Of a stretch of DNA of 64,000 nucleotides, positions 10,593 through 19,131 are shown piece by piece (position 1 is the stretch's first letter; each line of letters opens with the position of its first letter). Position numbers and translations under genes: made by a program. Location of the stretch: the NCBI RefSeq assembly GCF_028863665.1, contig NZ_JARBFX010000001.1, forward strand, positions 434,001-498,000, written 5' to 3'. Origin of the DNA: Aquabacter sediminis (lineage in GTDB: Bacteria; Pseudomonadota; Alphaproteobacteria; Rhizobiales; Xanthobacteraceae). The notes under the pieces were generated by a model, which worked only from the letters and a program-made list of their open reading frames with translations, was not told the origin of the DNA and ran no database searches.

Positions 10593-11066
10593 ATGCGTCC
10601 TGAAGTCTTCAAGATGGTGGACCGGATCGTGAGCATCGATCCGGGCCTCAAGACCATCCACTGCCAGGGCCTGGTGCCCGAGGAAAGCTCGATCTTCGAG
10701 GGCCATTTCCCCGGCTATCCCATCATGCCCGGCGTGCTGCTCATCGAGGCCATGGCCCAGACCACGGGCTGGCTGGTGCTGGCGCGCAACCGATTCGACA
10801 AAATGCCGTTCCTGGCCACCGTCAAGGAAGCCAAGCTGCGCACCTTCGTCGTGCCGGGGCAGAATCTGGACCTGCACTCCGAAATTCTGCACGAAGGCTC
10901 CGGCTTCGTGGTGGCGAAGACCCATGCCACCTTCGAAGGCAAGCCCATCTGCAATGCCGAGCTGACCTTCCGCGTGCTCTCCTGGCCCGAGGGCCGCATG
11001 AAGAGCACCGTGCTGCGGGTGGCCGAGCATGTCCATTTCCCGGTGACGGAATATGTCGATGACTGA
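10593..11066 (+). CDS. fabZXL: FabZ-like 3-hydroxyacyl-ACP dehydratase of the AcpXL cluster
   Basis: Hot-dog fold dehydratase, 157 residues, predicted to dehydrate 3-hydroxyacyl-AcpXL during elongation of the very-long-chain fatty acid. The FabZ active site GHFPGYPIMPGVLLIEAMAQ is at about 37-56, with the catalytic histidine at 38 and glutamate at 52. The order acpXL, fabZ, fabF, fabF matches the cluster known from rhizobia. Its end overlaps the next gene by 14 bases, indicating translational coupling. Confidence 0.93.
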   Translation: MRPEVFKMVDRIVSIDPGLKTIHCQGLVPEESSIFEGHFPGYPIMPGVLLIEAMAQTTGWLVLARNRFDKMPFLATVKEAKLRTFVVPGQNLDLHSEILHEGSGFVVAKTHATFEGKPICNAELTFRVLSWPEGRMKSTVLRVAEHVHFPVTEYVDD

Positions 11067-12252
11067 GCGCGGCGCCGGCAAGCGCGAGGTCTGGATCACC
11101 GGGATCGGGCTCGTCTCCTCGCTGGGAGAGGGGCTCGATGCCCATTGGGACGCCCTGAATGCGGGCACCGCGCCCATCACCGATGCGGAGCGATTCGCGC
11201 CCTATGTGGTGCACCCGCTGGTGAAGCTCAATTATGACAGCCAGATCCCCAAGAAGGGCGATCAGCGTCAGATGGAGCCCTGGCAGCGCATCGGCACCTA
11301 TGCGGCGGGCCTCGCCCTCGACAGCGCCGGCATCGCCAAGAATGCCGACATTCTCGGCCGCACCGACATGATCGTGGGCGCCGGCGGCGGCGAGCGCGAC
11401 CATGCGGTGGACGCGGCCATCCTGAACGACCTCGTGGGCGCCAATGAGCCCGGCCGGCTGCTGAACGAGCGCCTGCTGGCGGACCTGCGGCCGACGCTCT
11501 CGCTGGCCCAGCTCTCCAATCTGCTCGCCGGCAATATTTCCATCGTGCACGGCGTCACCGGTTCCTCCCGCACCTTCATGGGCGAGGAAAGCGCCGGCGT
11601 GGACGCGACCCGCGTCGCCCATGCCCGCATCGCCGCCGGCCAGAGCGAGATCGCCCTCGTGGGCGGCGCCTATAATGCCGAGCGCGAGGACATGCTGCTT
11701 CTCTACGCGCTGAACGATTTCTGCATGACCGGCAGCTTCCGCCCGGTTTTCTCGCAGGGTGACGCCCCCGGCATTCCCTCCGGCTCCATGGGCGCCTTCC
11801 TGGTGCTGGAATCGCCCGAGCATGCCACCGCACGTGGCGCCAAGCCCATCGCCAAGCTGACCGGCGTCTGGTCCGAGCGGGCCCGGCGCAATGACGAGGG
11901 CGACCTCGCCGCCGTCATTTCCGGGCTCGTGGCCAAGGCGGGTTCAGACAAGTCCACCCTGGTGCTGTCCGGTGCCACCGGCGCGCGCGGCGCAACCGAG
12001 GCTGAGCGCGGCGCGCTGACCTCGGCTGGCCTGCCGGTGCGGGCGCTGGCCAATCGCATCGGCCACGGCTTCGAGGCCCAGTTCCCCGCCGCGCTCGCTG
12101 TGGCCGCGCTCACCGTCTCGCGCGGGACCCTCTTCCCCGTCGTTGCGGGAGACGAGGTGGAATCGGGCGAAGGCTCGGTGGACCGCGTCCTGGTGACCGC
12201 AGTAGGCCACTGGCGCGGCGAAGGCGCCGCCTTGGTCGAGAAGGTGGCCTGA
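11053..12252 (+). CDS. fabF2XL: Ketoacyl-ACP synthase-like protein lacking the catalytic cysteine (FabF2XL position)
   Basis: A 399-residue thiolase-fold protein of the beta-ketoacyl-ACP synthase II family (opening VWITGIGLVSSLGEGLDAHW). The nucleophile region, about residues 176-183, reads MGEESAGV where an active enzyme has TACASG; the protein's only cysteine lies elsewhere, in NDFCMTG. The first catalytic histidine motif (NAHGTSTP in the neighbour) is replaced by a segment reading LSGATGARG, while the later GH is kept in NRIGHG. It therefore probably acts with the intact synthase downstream, like the chain-length factor of type II polyketide synthases, rather than as an enzyme alone. The ATG at 11059 is an alternative start. 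Confidence 0.88.
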   Translation: MSMTERGAGKREVWITGIGLVSSLGEGLDAHWDALNAGTAPITDAERFAPYVVHPLVKLNYDSQIPKKGDQRQMEPWQRIGTYAAGLALDSAGIAKNADILGRTDMIVGAGGGERDHAVDAAILNDLVGANEPGRLLNERLLADLRPTLSLAQLSNLLAGNISIVHGVTGSSRTFMGEESAGVDATRVAHARIAAGQSEIALVGGAYNAEREDMLLLYALNDFCMTGSFRPVFSQGDAPGIPSGSMGAFLVLESPEHATARGAKPIAKLTGVWSERARRNDEGDLAAVISGLVAKAGSDKSTLVLSGATGARGATEAERGALTSAGLPVRALANRIGHGFEAQFPAALAVAALTVSRGTLFPVVAGDEVESGEGSVDRVLVTAVGHWRGEGAALVEKVA

Positions 12253-12401
12253 GGGCCGCCTCCCCTCGCCGACCGGCCGCGTCATGCGCGCCATGCACGG
12301 GCGGCAGCCAGGGTCGATGGGATGACGCAGGCGCCGCCGGGTGCCATAAGACGGCAAATGGTGCGCCGGGCGGGGCGCCGTATAGATTCCAGGAGGCGCC
12401 C

Positions 12402-13685
12402 ATGGCGCAGGCGTACACGGACAAGTTCGGCCGGCCCGTCGTGGTTGTCACCGGCATTGGCATCGTCACCTCCCTGGGGCAGGGCAAGGAAGACAATTGG
12501 CGCCGCCTCACTGCCGGTGAATCGGGCATCCACCGCATCACCCGCTTTCCCGTCGAGGGCATGCGCACCACCATTGCCGGCACCGTGGACTTCCTGTTCG
12601 ACGGCCGCGTCCCCGCGCCCGATCTGTCGCAGAAGCTCGCGACGCTCGCCGCCGAGGAAGCCGTCGCCCAGTCCGGCATCGGCGGCAAGGGCCGCTTTCC
12701 CGGCCCGCTGTTCGCCGCCGTGCCGCCGGTGGAACTGGAATGGCCGGAAAAGCGCCAGCTTGCCGACGTGGTGGACCATAAGCCGCTCGTCTATCATGAC
12801 CTGCTGACCGCCGCCTCCACCGGCAAGTTCCGCCCCTGGCACGAGCGCTTCCTGTTCGGCTCGGTGGCGGACCGCCTCGCCGACCATTTCGGCACGCAGG
12901 GCCAGCCCATTTCGCTCTCCACCGCCTGCGCTTCCGGCGCCACCGCCATCCAGCTGGGCGTGGAAGCCATCCGGCGCGGGGAATGCGACGTGGCGCTTTC
13001 GCTGGGCACCGACGGCTCGGTGCATCCCGAAGCGCTCATCCGCTTCTCTCTGCTTTCGGCGCTGACCACCGCCAATGACAAGCCGGAAGAGGCCGCCCGC
13101 CCCTTCGCCAAGAATCGCGACGGCTTCGTCATGGCCGAAGGCGCGGCCGCCCTGGTGCTTGAGAGCCTGGAGCATGCGGTGGCGCGCGGCGCGACCATTC
13201 TGGGCGTGGTGGAAGGGTGCGGCGAGATGGCCGACAATTTCCATCGCACCCGCTCCAGCCCCGACGGCAAGCCCATCGTGGGCTGCATCAAGAAGGGCCT
13301 GGAGGATGCCGGCGTGACGCCGGCAGAGGTGGACTATATCAACGCCCACGGCACCTCGACGCCCGAGAATGACCGCATGGAATATGTGGGCATGAAGGCG
13401 GTGTTCGGCGACGAACTCCTCGCCGGCATCCCCATCTCGTCCAACAAGTCCATGATCGGCCACACGCTCACCGCAGCGGGGGCCATCGAGGCGGCGGTGT
13501 CGCTCTTGACCATCGCCAATGGCCGTATTCCGCCCACCATCAACTATCACCTGCCCGACCCGGCCATTCCGCTGGACGTGGTGCCGAACGTTGCGCGGGA
13601 CGCCGAGGTCAAGCGCGTCATCTCCAATTCGTTCGGCTTCGGCGGGCAGAATGTGAGCCTCGTGCTGGCGGGGGAGCCGGCGTGA
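12402..13685 (+). CDS. fabF1XL: Beta-ketoacyl-ACP synthase II (FabF1XL), catalytic residues intact
   Basis: A 427-residue KAS II-type condensing enzyme, predicted to elongate acyl-AcpXL to the very-long-chain fatty acid of lipid A. All three catalytic elements are present: the cysteine in LSTACASGATA, the histidine in NAHGTSTPEND, and the histidine in NKSMIGHTLTAAGA. The C-terminal SNSFGFGGQN motif is normal. A 149-base spacer separates it from the upstream synthase-like gene; the spacer contains no gene and could hold a secondary promoter. An AGGAGG site precedes the ATG. Confidence 0.95.
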   Translation: MAQAYTDKFGRPVVVVTGIGIVTSLGQGKEDNWRRLTAGESGIHRITRFPVEGMRTTIAGTVDFLFDGRVPAPDLSQKLATLAAEEAVAQSGIGGKGRFPGPLFAAVPPVELEWPEKRQLADVVDHKPLVYHDLLTAASTGKFRPWHERFLFGSVADRLADHFGTQGQPISLSTACASGATAIQLGVEAIRRGECDVALSLGTDGSVHPEALIRFSLLSALTTANDKPEEAARPFAKNRDGFVMAEGAAALVLESLEHAVARGATILGVVEGCGEMADNFHRTRSSPDGKPIVGCIKKGLEDAGVTPAEVDYINAHGTSTPENDRMEYVGMKAVFGDELLAGIPISSNKSMIGHTLTAAGAIEAAVSLLTIANGRIPPTINYHLPDPAIPLDVVPNVARDAEVKRVISNSFGFGGQNVSLVLAGEPA

Positions 13686-13710
13686 TGACTTCGTCGCTGG
13701 CGGCCCGGGC

Positions 13711-14475
13711 ATGAGCCTCGCTCACAAACGCATTCTTGTGACCGGCGGGGGCCGGGGCCTCGGGGCGGCGATCGTGCGCCACCTCAGCGCGGCCGGCTAT
13801 GCGGTAACCTTCACCTATCGCAGCGCGGTCGCCGAGGCCGAGACGCTCATGGAAGAGATCCGCGGCGCGACGCCAGACGCGCGCCTGATCGCCCGGCCGG
13901 TGGATTTGGCCGACCGTGCGGCGGTCGAAGCCCTCGCGCAGGAGCTGGAGGCGGACCCGGAGGCCTATTACGGCTTCTGCCACAATGCAGGGGCCTCCTA
14001 TGACACGCTGGCCGCCATGATCGACCAGGACAAGGCCGAGGCGGTCATGCAGGTGAATCACTTCACCTTCGTGCGCCTCGCCCGCGCTTTGGTGCGTCCG
14101 ATGACGCGCGCCCGGGAGGGGCGGATGGTGGCCATCGGCTCGGTGGCCGCGCTCCAGGCCAACCAGGGCAACGCGGCCTATGCCGCCTCCAAGGCGGCGC
14201 TGCTCGCCCATGCGCGCGGCCTCGCGGTGGAGACCGCCCGGCGCGGCGTGACCGTGAACTACGTGGCCCCTGGCTTCATCGACACGGGCATGCTGGCCAA
14301 GTTCGCGGATTATCGCGACCGCATGGCCGCCCAGATCCCCGCCGGCCGCTTTGCCAACCCCGACGACGTGGCACAGGTGGTGGCCTTTCTCTTCTCACCC
14401 GGGGCAGGCTATATCACCGGCGCCGTGATCCCGGTGGACGGGGGCCTCTCGGCCCAGCTCGCCGCCCATCGCTGA
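13711..14475 (+). CDS. Short-chain dehydrogenase, likely 3-oxoacyl-ACP reductase
   Basis: A 254-residue classical SDR. The cofactor loop is TGGGRGLG near residue 10, the NAG motif is in CHNAGASYD, and the active site combines the serine in AIGSVAAL with YAASK. This is the FabG reaction expected to reduce the 3-oxoacyl-AcpXL formed by the upstream synthase. The canonical rhizobial cluster, as I know it, has no SDR at this position, so it may be an addition here. It lies between fabF1XL (25 bases) and the zinc/NADPH reductase gene (14 bases) in the same operon. Confidence 0.9.
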   Translation: MSLAHKRILVTGGGRGLGAAIVRHLSAAGYAVTFTYRSAVAEAETLMEEIRGATPDARLIARPVDLADRAAVEALAQELEADPEAYYGFCHNAGASYDTLAAMIDQDKAEAVMQVNHFTFVRLARALVRPMTRAREGRMVAIGSVAALQANQGNAAYAASKAALLAHARGLAVETARRGVTVNYVAPGFIDTGMLAKFADYRDRMAAQIPAGRFANPDDVAQVVAFLFSPGAGYITGAVIPVDGGLSAQLAAHR

Positions 14476-14489
14476 CCTTCAGGAAGACC

Positions 14490-15512
14490 ATGCGCGCCCT
14501 CCAGCTCGTTTCCGACCGCAATCTCCAGATCGTCGACCTGCCCGAGCCCCCGCCCCCTGGTGCGGGAGAGGTGCAGATCGCCGTTACGGCCGTCGCCCTC
14601 AACCACATCGATGTGTGGGGCTGGCGTGGCATGGCCTTCGCCAAGCGCAAGATGCCGCTGGTGGTGGGCGCCGAGGCCGCCGGCGAGATCATCGCCGTGG
14701 GCGCGGACGTGCGCGGCCTCAAGGTGGGCCAGACGGTGGCCATGTATGGCGCCATGACCTGCGGCCACTGCAAGCAGTGCATCAATGGCCGCGACAATCT
14801 GTGCGAGAATGTGGGGGGCGTGCTCGGCTTCCACATTGATGGCTTCGCCTGCGAACGCATCAACATGCCCGAGCGGCTGGTGATCCCGGCCCCCGAAGGC
14901 GTGACCGGGGAAGAGGCCGCCTGCGCCGGCATCACCTTCTCCACCGTCGAGCACATGCTGTTCGACAATGCCAAGCTGGAACAGGGCGAGACGGTGCTTA
15001 TCCATGCCGGCGGCTCCGGCATCGGCAGCGCGGCCATTCGCCTCGCCAAGGACGTGGGCGCCAACGTCATCACCACCGTGGGCGATGACGAGAAGGCCAT
15101 GAAGGCCGAACTGCTGGGCGCCGACCATGTGATCAATTACCGCGAGGAGCGGTTCGAGCACATGGTGCGCAAGATCACCAAGAAGGTAGGCGTGGACGTG
15201 GTGTTCGAGCATGTGGGCGTCGACACCTGGAACGGCTCACTGCTCTCCATGAAGCCCGGCGGGCGCCTGGTGACCTGCGGCTCCACCTCGGGCGTCTCGG
15301 TGCAGATGAACCTGATGCAGCTGTTCCAGCGCCAGTACAAGATTTTCGGCTCCTTCGGCGCCACCATCCGCAACGTGGCCAATGGCCTGGAAAAGATGGG
15401 CCGGGGCGTGAAGCCGGTCATCGACACCGTGGTGCCGCTGGAATCCTTCAACGAGGGCCTGGAGCGGCTGGAGAGCCGCCGGGTGTTCGGCAAGATCCTC
15501 GTGCGCTTCTGA
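14490..15512 (+). CDS. fabXL: Zinc-type alcohol dehydrogenase-like reductase of the AcpXL cluster
   Basis: A 340-residue medium-chain dehydrogenase/reductase. The NADP-binding loop AGGSGIGSAAI lies near residue 175, and a CGHCKQC structural-zinc cysteine cluster near residue 92. It occupies the place of the adh-like gene (fabXL/adh2XL) of the rhizobial acpXL cluster, where it is thought to do the enoyl reduction step; that reaction is inferred from cluster position. It follows the SDR by 14 bases and precedes lpxXL by 17 bases. Confidence 0.85.
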   Translation: MRALQLVSDRNLQIVDLPEPPPPGAGEVQIAVTAVALNHIDVWGWRGMAFAKRKMPLVVGAEAAGEIIAVGADVRGLKVGQTVAMYGAMTCGHCKQCINGRDNLCENVGGVLGFHIDGFACERINMPERLVIPAPEGVTGEEAACAGITFSTVEHMLFDNAKLEQGETVLIHAGGSGIGSAAIRLAKDVGANVITTVGDDEKAMKAELLGADHVINYREERFEHMVRKITKKVGVDVVFEHVGVDTWNGSLLSMKPGGRLVTCGSTSGVSVQMNLMQLFQRQYKIFGSFGATIRNVANGLEKMGRGVKPVIDTVVPLESFNEGLERLESRRVFGKILVRF

Positions 15513-15529
15513 GCGCGGGAGGCCGGGCA

Positions 15530-16465
15530 GTGACATCCCTGAAGGCCATTGCCGTGCGCGCGGCGCGGCGCACCCGCTCCGCGCTCGCCCCCCTGTGGGA
15601 AAGCGCCGTGGTGGGCCTGCTCCAGGGGTTGGTCTGGTGGTCGCGCCTGTTCCCGGTCTCCTGGTCGCGGTCCATCATCCGCAGCTTCGCTTGGCTGCTC
15701 GGCCCCTTTTTTGTGGTCTCCCGCACGGCGCGACGCAACCTGCGCCTCGCCTTTCCCGAGAAGTCCTCCTGGCAGATCTGGTGGATGGTGGCCGGGGTCT
15801 GGGACAATCTGGGCTGCATGGCGGCGGAGTTCGCCCATCTCGACCGCATCTGGGACTATGACCCCGACCATCCCGGCAACGGCACCATCGAGATCGTCGG
15901 CGCCGACATCATGGCGCGCCTGCGCGACGATGGCCGTCCCGGTCTCTTTTTCACCGCCCATACCGGCAATTGGGAGCTGAACGCCATCACCGGCGCCAAG
16001 CTCGGCGTGCCCGGCGGCGTGCTCTACCGGGCGCCCAACATCAAAAAGGCCGCCGACCTCATCACCGAAATGCGCGCCCAGACCATGCCGGGCCTCGTCA
16101 AGGCCAGCCGCAATGCCGGCCGGCAGATGGCCCGCATGCTGGAGGACGGCGAGCATATCGGCATGCTGGTGGACCAGTATTGGGGCCAGGGCGTGGTGGT
16201 GGACTTCTTCGGCCGCCCCGCCCACACCAACCCGACACTCGCCCGTCTCGCCCGCCAGTTCGATTGCCCGGTGCACGGCATGCGCGTCATCCGCCTGCCC
16301 CATGGCCGATTCCGCATCGAGATCACCGAGGAAATCGCCCTACCCCGCGACGCCGAGGGCCGCATCGACGTGGAAGGCGCCATGCAGGCGGTCTCCAACG
16401 TAATCGAGGGCTGGGTGCGCGAATATCCCACCCAATGGCTGTGGCTGCACCGCCGGTGGCGGTGA
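15530..16465 (+). CDS. lpxXL: Lipid A very-long-chain acyltransferase LpxXL
   Basis: A 311-residue member of the LpxL/HtrB lysophospholipid acyltransferase family. It should transfer the very-long-chain acyl group from AcpXL to lipid A at the inner membrane. The catalytic HX4E motif is HTGNWE near residue 144. A hydrophobic N-terminal segment follows a basic stretch (VRAARRTRS), fitting membrane association, and the C-terminal PTQWLWLHRRW block is typical of the family. The start is a GTG with a GGGAGG site about 10 bases upstream. It is the last gene of the cluster. Confidence 0.92.
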   Translation: MTSLKAIAVRAARRTRSALAPLWESAVVGLLQGLVWWSRLFPVSWSRSIIRSFAWLLGPFFVVSRTARRNLRLAFPEKSSWQIWWMVAGVWDNLGCMAAEFAHLDRIWDYDPDHPGNGTIEIVGADIMARLRDDGRPGLFFTAHTGNWELNAITGAKLGVPGGVLYRAPNIKKAADLITEMRAQTMPGLVKASRNAGRQMARMLEDGEHIGMLVDQYWGQGVVVDFFGRPAHTNPTLARLARQFDCPVHGMRVIRLPHGRFRIEITEEIALPRDAEGRIDVEGAMQAVSNVIEGWVREYPTQWLWLHRRWR

Positions 16466-16668
16466 GGCGTCGGACGCGCCCGGACTATCATTCCCGCGCT
16501 CTTCTCGGATTGAAACGACTTTCATTCAAATTCAAAGTCAATTCGGTTTGAATTCCTGTTTTTCTCTGCCACTCCCTCTCATAATGGATCAAAAATTACA
16601 GTAACCGGTCACCACTATTTCTTTGCATCGGGTATATTTCCTTCACAGATATGCCCGAAGGTTTTCCC
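16466..16668. other. AT-rich spacer after lpxXL with overlapping inverted repeats
   Basis: Unlike its GC-rich surroundings, this stretch is AT-rich. ATTCAAA at 16530-16536 pairs with TTTGAAT at 16547-16553, and GACTTT at 16517-16522 pairs with AAAGTC at 16534-16539. A T-rich run follows (TGTTTTTC), so this could end the lipid A operon. Further on is a near-palindrome GTAACCGGTCAC and a TATATT that may belong to the promoter of the next gene. None of these assignments is firm. Confidence 0.35.
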
Positions 16669-17547
16669 ATGCGCGTTATGTTGGTGGAACCCAGTAAAGT
16701 CAGCCTGAAGCTCATGGGCCGGATGATCGAAGACATGGGGCACACCGTGTGCCCATTCTTTGATGGCCAGGACGCCTTGCACCATCTGCACGAGGACACC
16801 ACCCTTGATGTGGTGATGACCAGCTTCGAGGTGCCGAGCGTGTCCGGCATTCAATTGTGCTGGGAGGCCCGGGTCATCGCCAACAAGGGCCGGCCCATCT
16901 ATGTCATCGCCATGTCCTCCAGCAATGACACGACGCATCTGGTGGAAGCCCTGGACAGCGGGGCGGACGACTTCATCCGCAAGCCCCCGGACAAGATCGA
17001 GCTGGAAGCCCGCCTGCGCGGGGCGGAGCGGATGAACCAGGCGCGCCGTGAACTGGTGCGCTGGGCCACCCATGACGCGCTCACCTCTCTGCTGAACCGC
17101 CGCGCCTATTTCAATCTCGCCGAGGAAATGATCCTGGGCGGCGGCGATCTCTCCTTGCTGCTTTTCGACATCGACCACTTCAAGAGCGTCAACGAAACCT
17201 ACGGCCACGCCAGCGGCGACCTCGTCCTGGTGGCCGTCTCTCGGGTGCTGTGGGCCCATGCCGGCCGCGCCGCCCGTGTGGGCGTGAAGGAATTCGCGAT
17301 CCTTCTACCAGGCACGACGGAAACCATTGCCAGCGACATTGCCGAGGCGCTGCGCTGTGAGATCGCGGGCATGGCCGTGTTCCTGCCGTCGGGAGAAAGG
17401 CCCTCCGTCACCATCTCCATCGGCGTCGCCGAGCACTTGCCCAGCGAAGACGTGGACGATTGGATGAAGCGCGCGGACGACGCCCTCAACACCGCCAAGG
17501 ACCAGGGCCACAACCGCGTGGTGCTCGCATCGCAGCTGGAGGCTTGA
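16669..17547 (+). CDS. Response regulator-GGDEF protein with degenerate receiver and GGDEF sites
   Basis: A 292-residue PleD-like architecture: receiver domain at about 1-120, GGDEF domain at about 130-285. In the receiver the phospho-acceptor aspartate is replaced by serine (about residue 52, in DVVMTSFEVP) and the acidic pair is weakened (VEPSK). In the GGDEF domain the FDIDHFKSVNETYGH metal/substrate segment is kept, but the signature reads GVKEF (205-209), losing an essential acid. It is therefore unlikely to make cyclic di-GMP or to be controlled by phosphorylation at the usual site. GAAGG before 16669 favours this start over 16651. Confidence 0.88.
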   Translation: MRVMLVEPSKVSLKLMGRMIEDMGHTVCPFFDGQDALHHLHEDTTLDVVMTSFEVPSVSGIQLCWEARVIANKGRPIYVIAMSSSNDTTHLVEALDSGADDFIRKPPDKIELEARLRGAERMNQARRELVRWATHDALTSLLNRRAYFNLAEEMILGGGDLSLLLFDIDHFKSVNETYGHASGDLVLVAVSRVLWAHAGRAARVGVKEFAILLPGTTETIASDIAEALRCEIAGMAVFLPSGERPSVTISIGVAEHLPSEDVDDWMKRADDALNTAKDQGHNRVVLASQLEA

Positions 17548-17571
17548 GCGCGGGCGGCCGGGAAGCGACCT

Positions 17572-18894
17572 TCACCGGCTCGAGGTGCCACCGGCTCCAA
17601 GGGAGGTCAGGGCGGACTGCGCCCGGCTCACGGACGCGTCGAGGAACTGGAACAACAGATCGGTGCTGAAGCCCACGAGGAATGCCAGGCCGAAGTGGGT
17701 GAAAGGAACGAGGATCTTTGCGCTGTCATTCTGGCTGGTCGAGTCGAGCAACCAGACGACGATGACGCCGCCAAATCCGCCCATGATCACCCGCATGATT
17801 GTTGTGATGCCGCGCGGATTTGGATTGGCGGGATCCAGAAAGCGGCGCAGATGGAAAATCAACGACCCCAAAATTCCATACATGGCAGGCAGCAACCAAG
17901 CGCCGAGCAAGACGATACTTGCCTGAAGGCGGAAAATCTCGTTAAACATATTTGATGGGCCGCGCGGATCGAGATTTATGCCGAGTATCGCCATCAAGTC
18001 AGAAACTTCAGTGAGTTCGCGACTTAGGACGCAATGAGGCCTTGATGAACCACTCGCATTTGTCAGTCCAGGCGAAGCAGCGCTCACCTGCCCTTCTCGC
18101 GATCCTGTCTCTGGTGGACAGATTTGGCCCATAACATTTAAATCTATAGGCGTATTTTTACCCCTCTCCCCGCGGAGGTACGCATCAAGATCGGCGTTTC
18201 CGCCTCCATAGTCCTTTTTTACTTTTTCAAGAACCTCGGTGTATGGCCCTGAATAACCTGAATCCGCATTTCCACTTAAGGTTGACGACATTTGCGGCGC
18301 AAAGAAATATATTGGATTAGACAGCTCCTTCTTCAAATAATTCCACGTCGATGAAAAAGATAATTGCTTTTTATTTATTTGATAAAGTTCGATTAACTGC
18401 TTTAGAAATACATCCTTCGTAATCCCGTCCGCACTGGATGAAGAAGCACCCAACGGCTTGTTATTTACTTTGAGAATTGCGTTGAGATTGAAAGCGATTT
18501 CCTGAGCACGGGCGCCATGCAGCTCCTGGGCGAGCGAAAGCTGGAAACCATTCCGCTCGTAAAGCATGGTGCACCAGGATGTGACAAACAACATTAATAT
18601 GCAAGAAATGACAAAAATTACGGTTGATACTATACCTTGTGATTTACTGAAGGGCTTCCATCCAGATTTTAGATGGTAAAGTGTTATCGGGAAGATCCGG
18701 ATAACAGCACTGTTGAGCTCGTTCTGGAGGGTGATGATCGAAGATGGCGCAGCCTCACCAGCGGCTTGCTCAGAGCGGATCGTCTGAATAGCGTTCAGAA
18801 GGGGCAGCGGGTCCGGAATCCGTCCCAGCCTAACCCCCGCATTGGCCACAAGCTCGGCGTCCTCAACGAGCTCGGCCAGATCTTCCACCTTCAT
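17572..18894 (-). CDS. AT-rich membrane protein of unknown function
   Basis: A 440-residue protein I do not recognise. Predicted membrane segments lie near residues 85-110 (STVIFVISCILMLFVTSW), 325-350 (ASIVLLGAWLLPAMYGILG), 375-392 (MGGFGGVIVVWLL) and 400-425 (FGLAFLVGFSTDLLFQFL). The loop between the first and second is long, polar and serine-rich and holds cysteines (QICPPE, RPHCVLS), so it may be periplasmic. Base composition falls sharply in the middle (about 18150-18700), suggesting horizontal acquisition. It ends 25 bases from the REC-GGDEF gene, convergently, and lies downstream of a small secreted protein gene on the same strand. Confidence 0.65.
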   Translation of the reverse strand: MKVEDLAELVEDAELVANAGVRLGRIPDPLPLLNAIQTIRSEQAAGEAAPSSIITLQNELNSAVIRIFPITLYHLKSGWKPFSKSQGIVSTVIFVISCILMLFVTSWCTMLYERNGFQLSLAQELHGARAQEIAFNLNAILKVNNKPLGASSSSADGITKDVFLKQLIELYQINKKQLSFSSTWNYLKKELSNPIYFFAPQMSSTLSGNADSGYSGPYTEVLEKVKKDYGGGNADLDAYLRGERGKNTPIDLNVMGQICPPETGSREGQVSAASPGLTNASGSSRPHCVLSRELTEVSDLMAILGINLDPRGPSNMFNEIFRLQASIVLLGAWLLPAMYGILGSLIFHLRRFLDPANPNPRGITTIMRVIMGGFGGVIVVWLLDSTSQNDSAKILVPFTHFGLAFLVGFSTDLLFQFLDASVSRAQSALTSLGAGGTSSR

Positions 18895-18918
18895 GGCCCA
18901 CCCCTCCCTCGTTCCGCA

Positions 18919-19131
18919 TCAGCCCCGAATGCCCGGTGCCCATCCCTGAGGGGTCGGACATCCGCAGGTCGACCCGGGCGGTCCCGGCGGCTGGGCCCAG
19001 CACCAGAAATACTGGGTGAAGCAGATGGTCCCCGGCGTATGGGGGGGCACCTGCGCCCAAGCGGGCGGGATCGAGGAGAACCCGAGGCCCAGTCCGAGAA
19101 CCAGGACGATCCTGCGCCTTGCACGCCCCAT
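18919..19131 (-). CDS. Small secreted cysteine- and proline-rich protein
   Basis: A 70-residue protein of unknown function. It opens with MGRARRRIVLVLGLGLG and has an AWA-QV type signal peptidase site, so it should be exported. The mature ~45 residues contain four cysteines and several proline-glycine pairs (FTQYFWCWAQPPGPPG, then STCGCPTPQG), suggesting a small disulfide-linked peptide. A strong GGGGAGGGGGG site lies just upstream of the ATG. It is encoded on the same strand as the AT-rich membrane protein, 24 bases ahead of it. An alternative frame over the same bases lacks a signal peptide. Confidence 0.55.
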   Translation of the reverse strand: MGRARRRIVLVLGLGLGFSSIPPAWAQVPPHTPGTICFTQYFWCWAQPPGPPGSTCGCPTPQGWAPGIRG

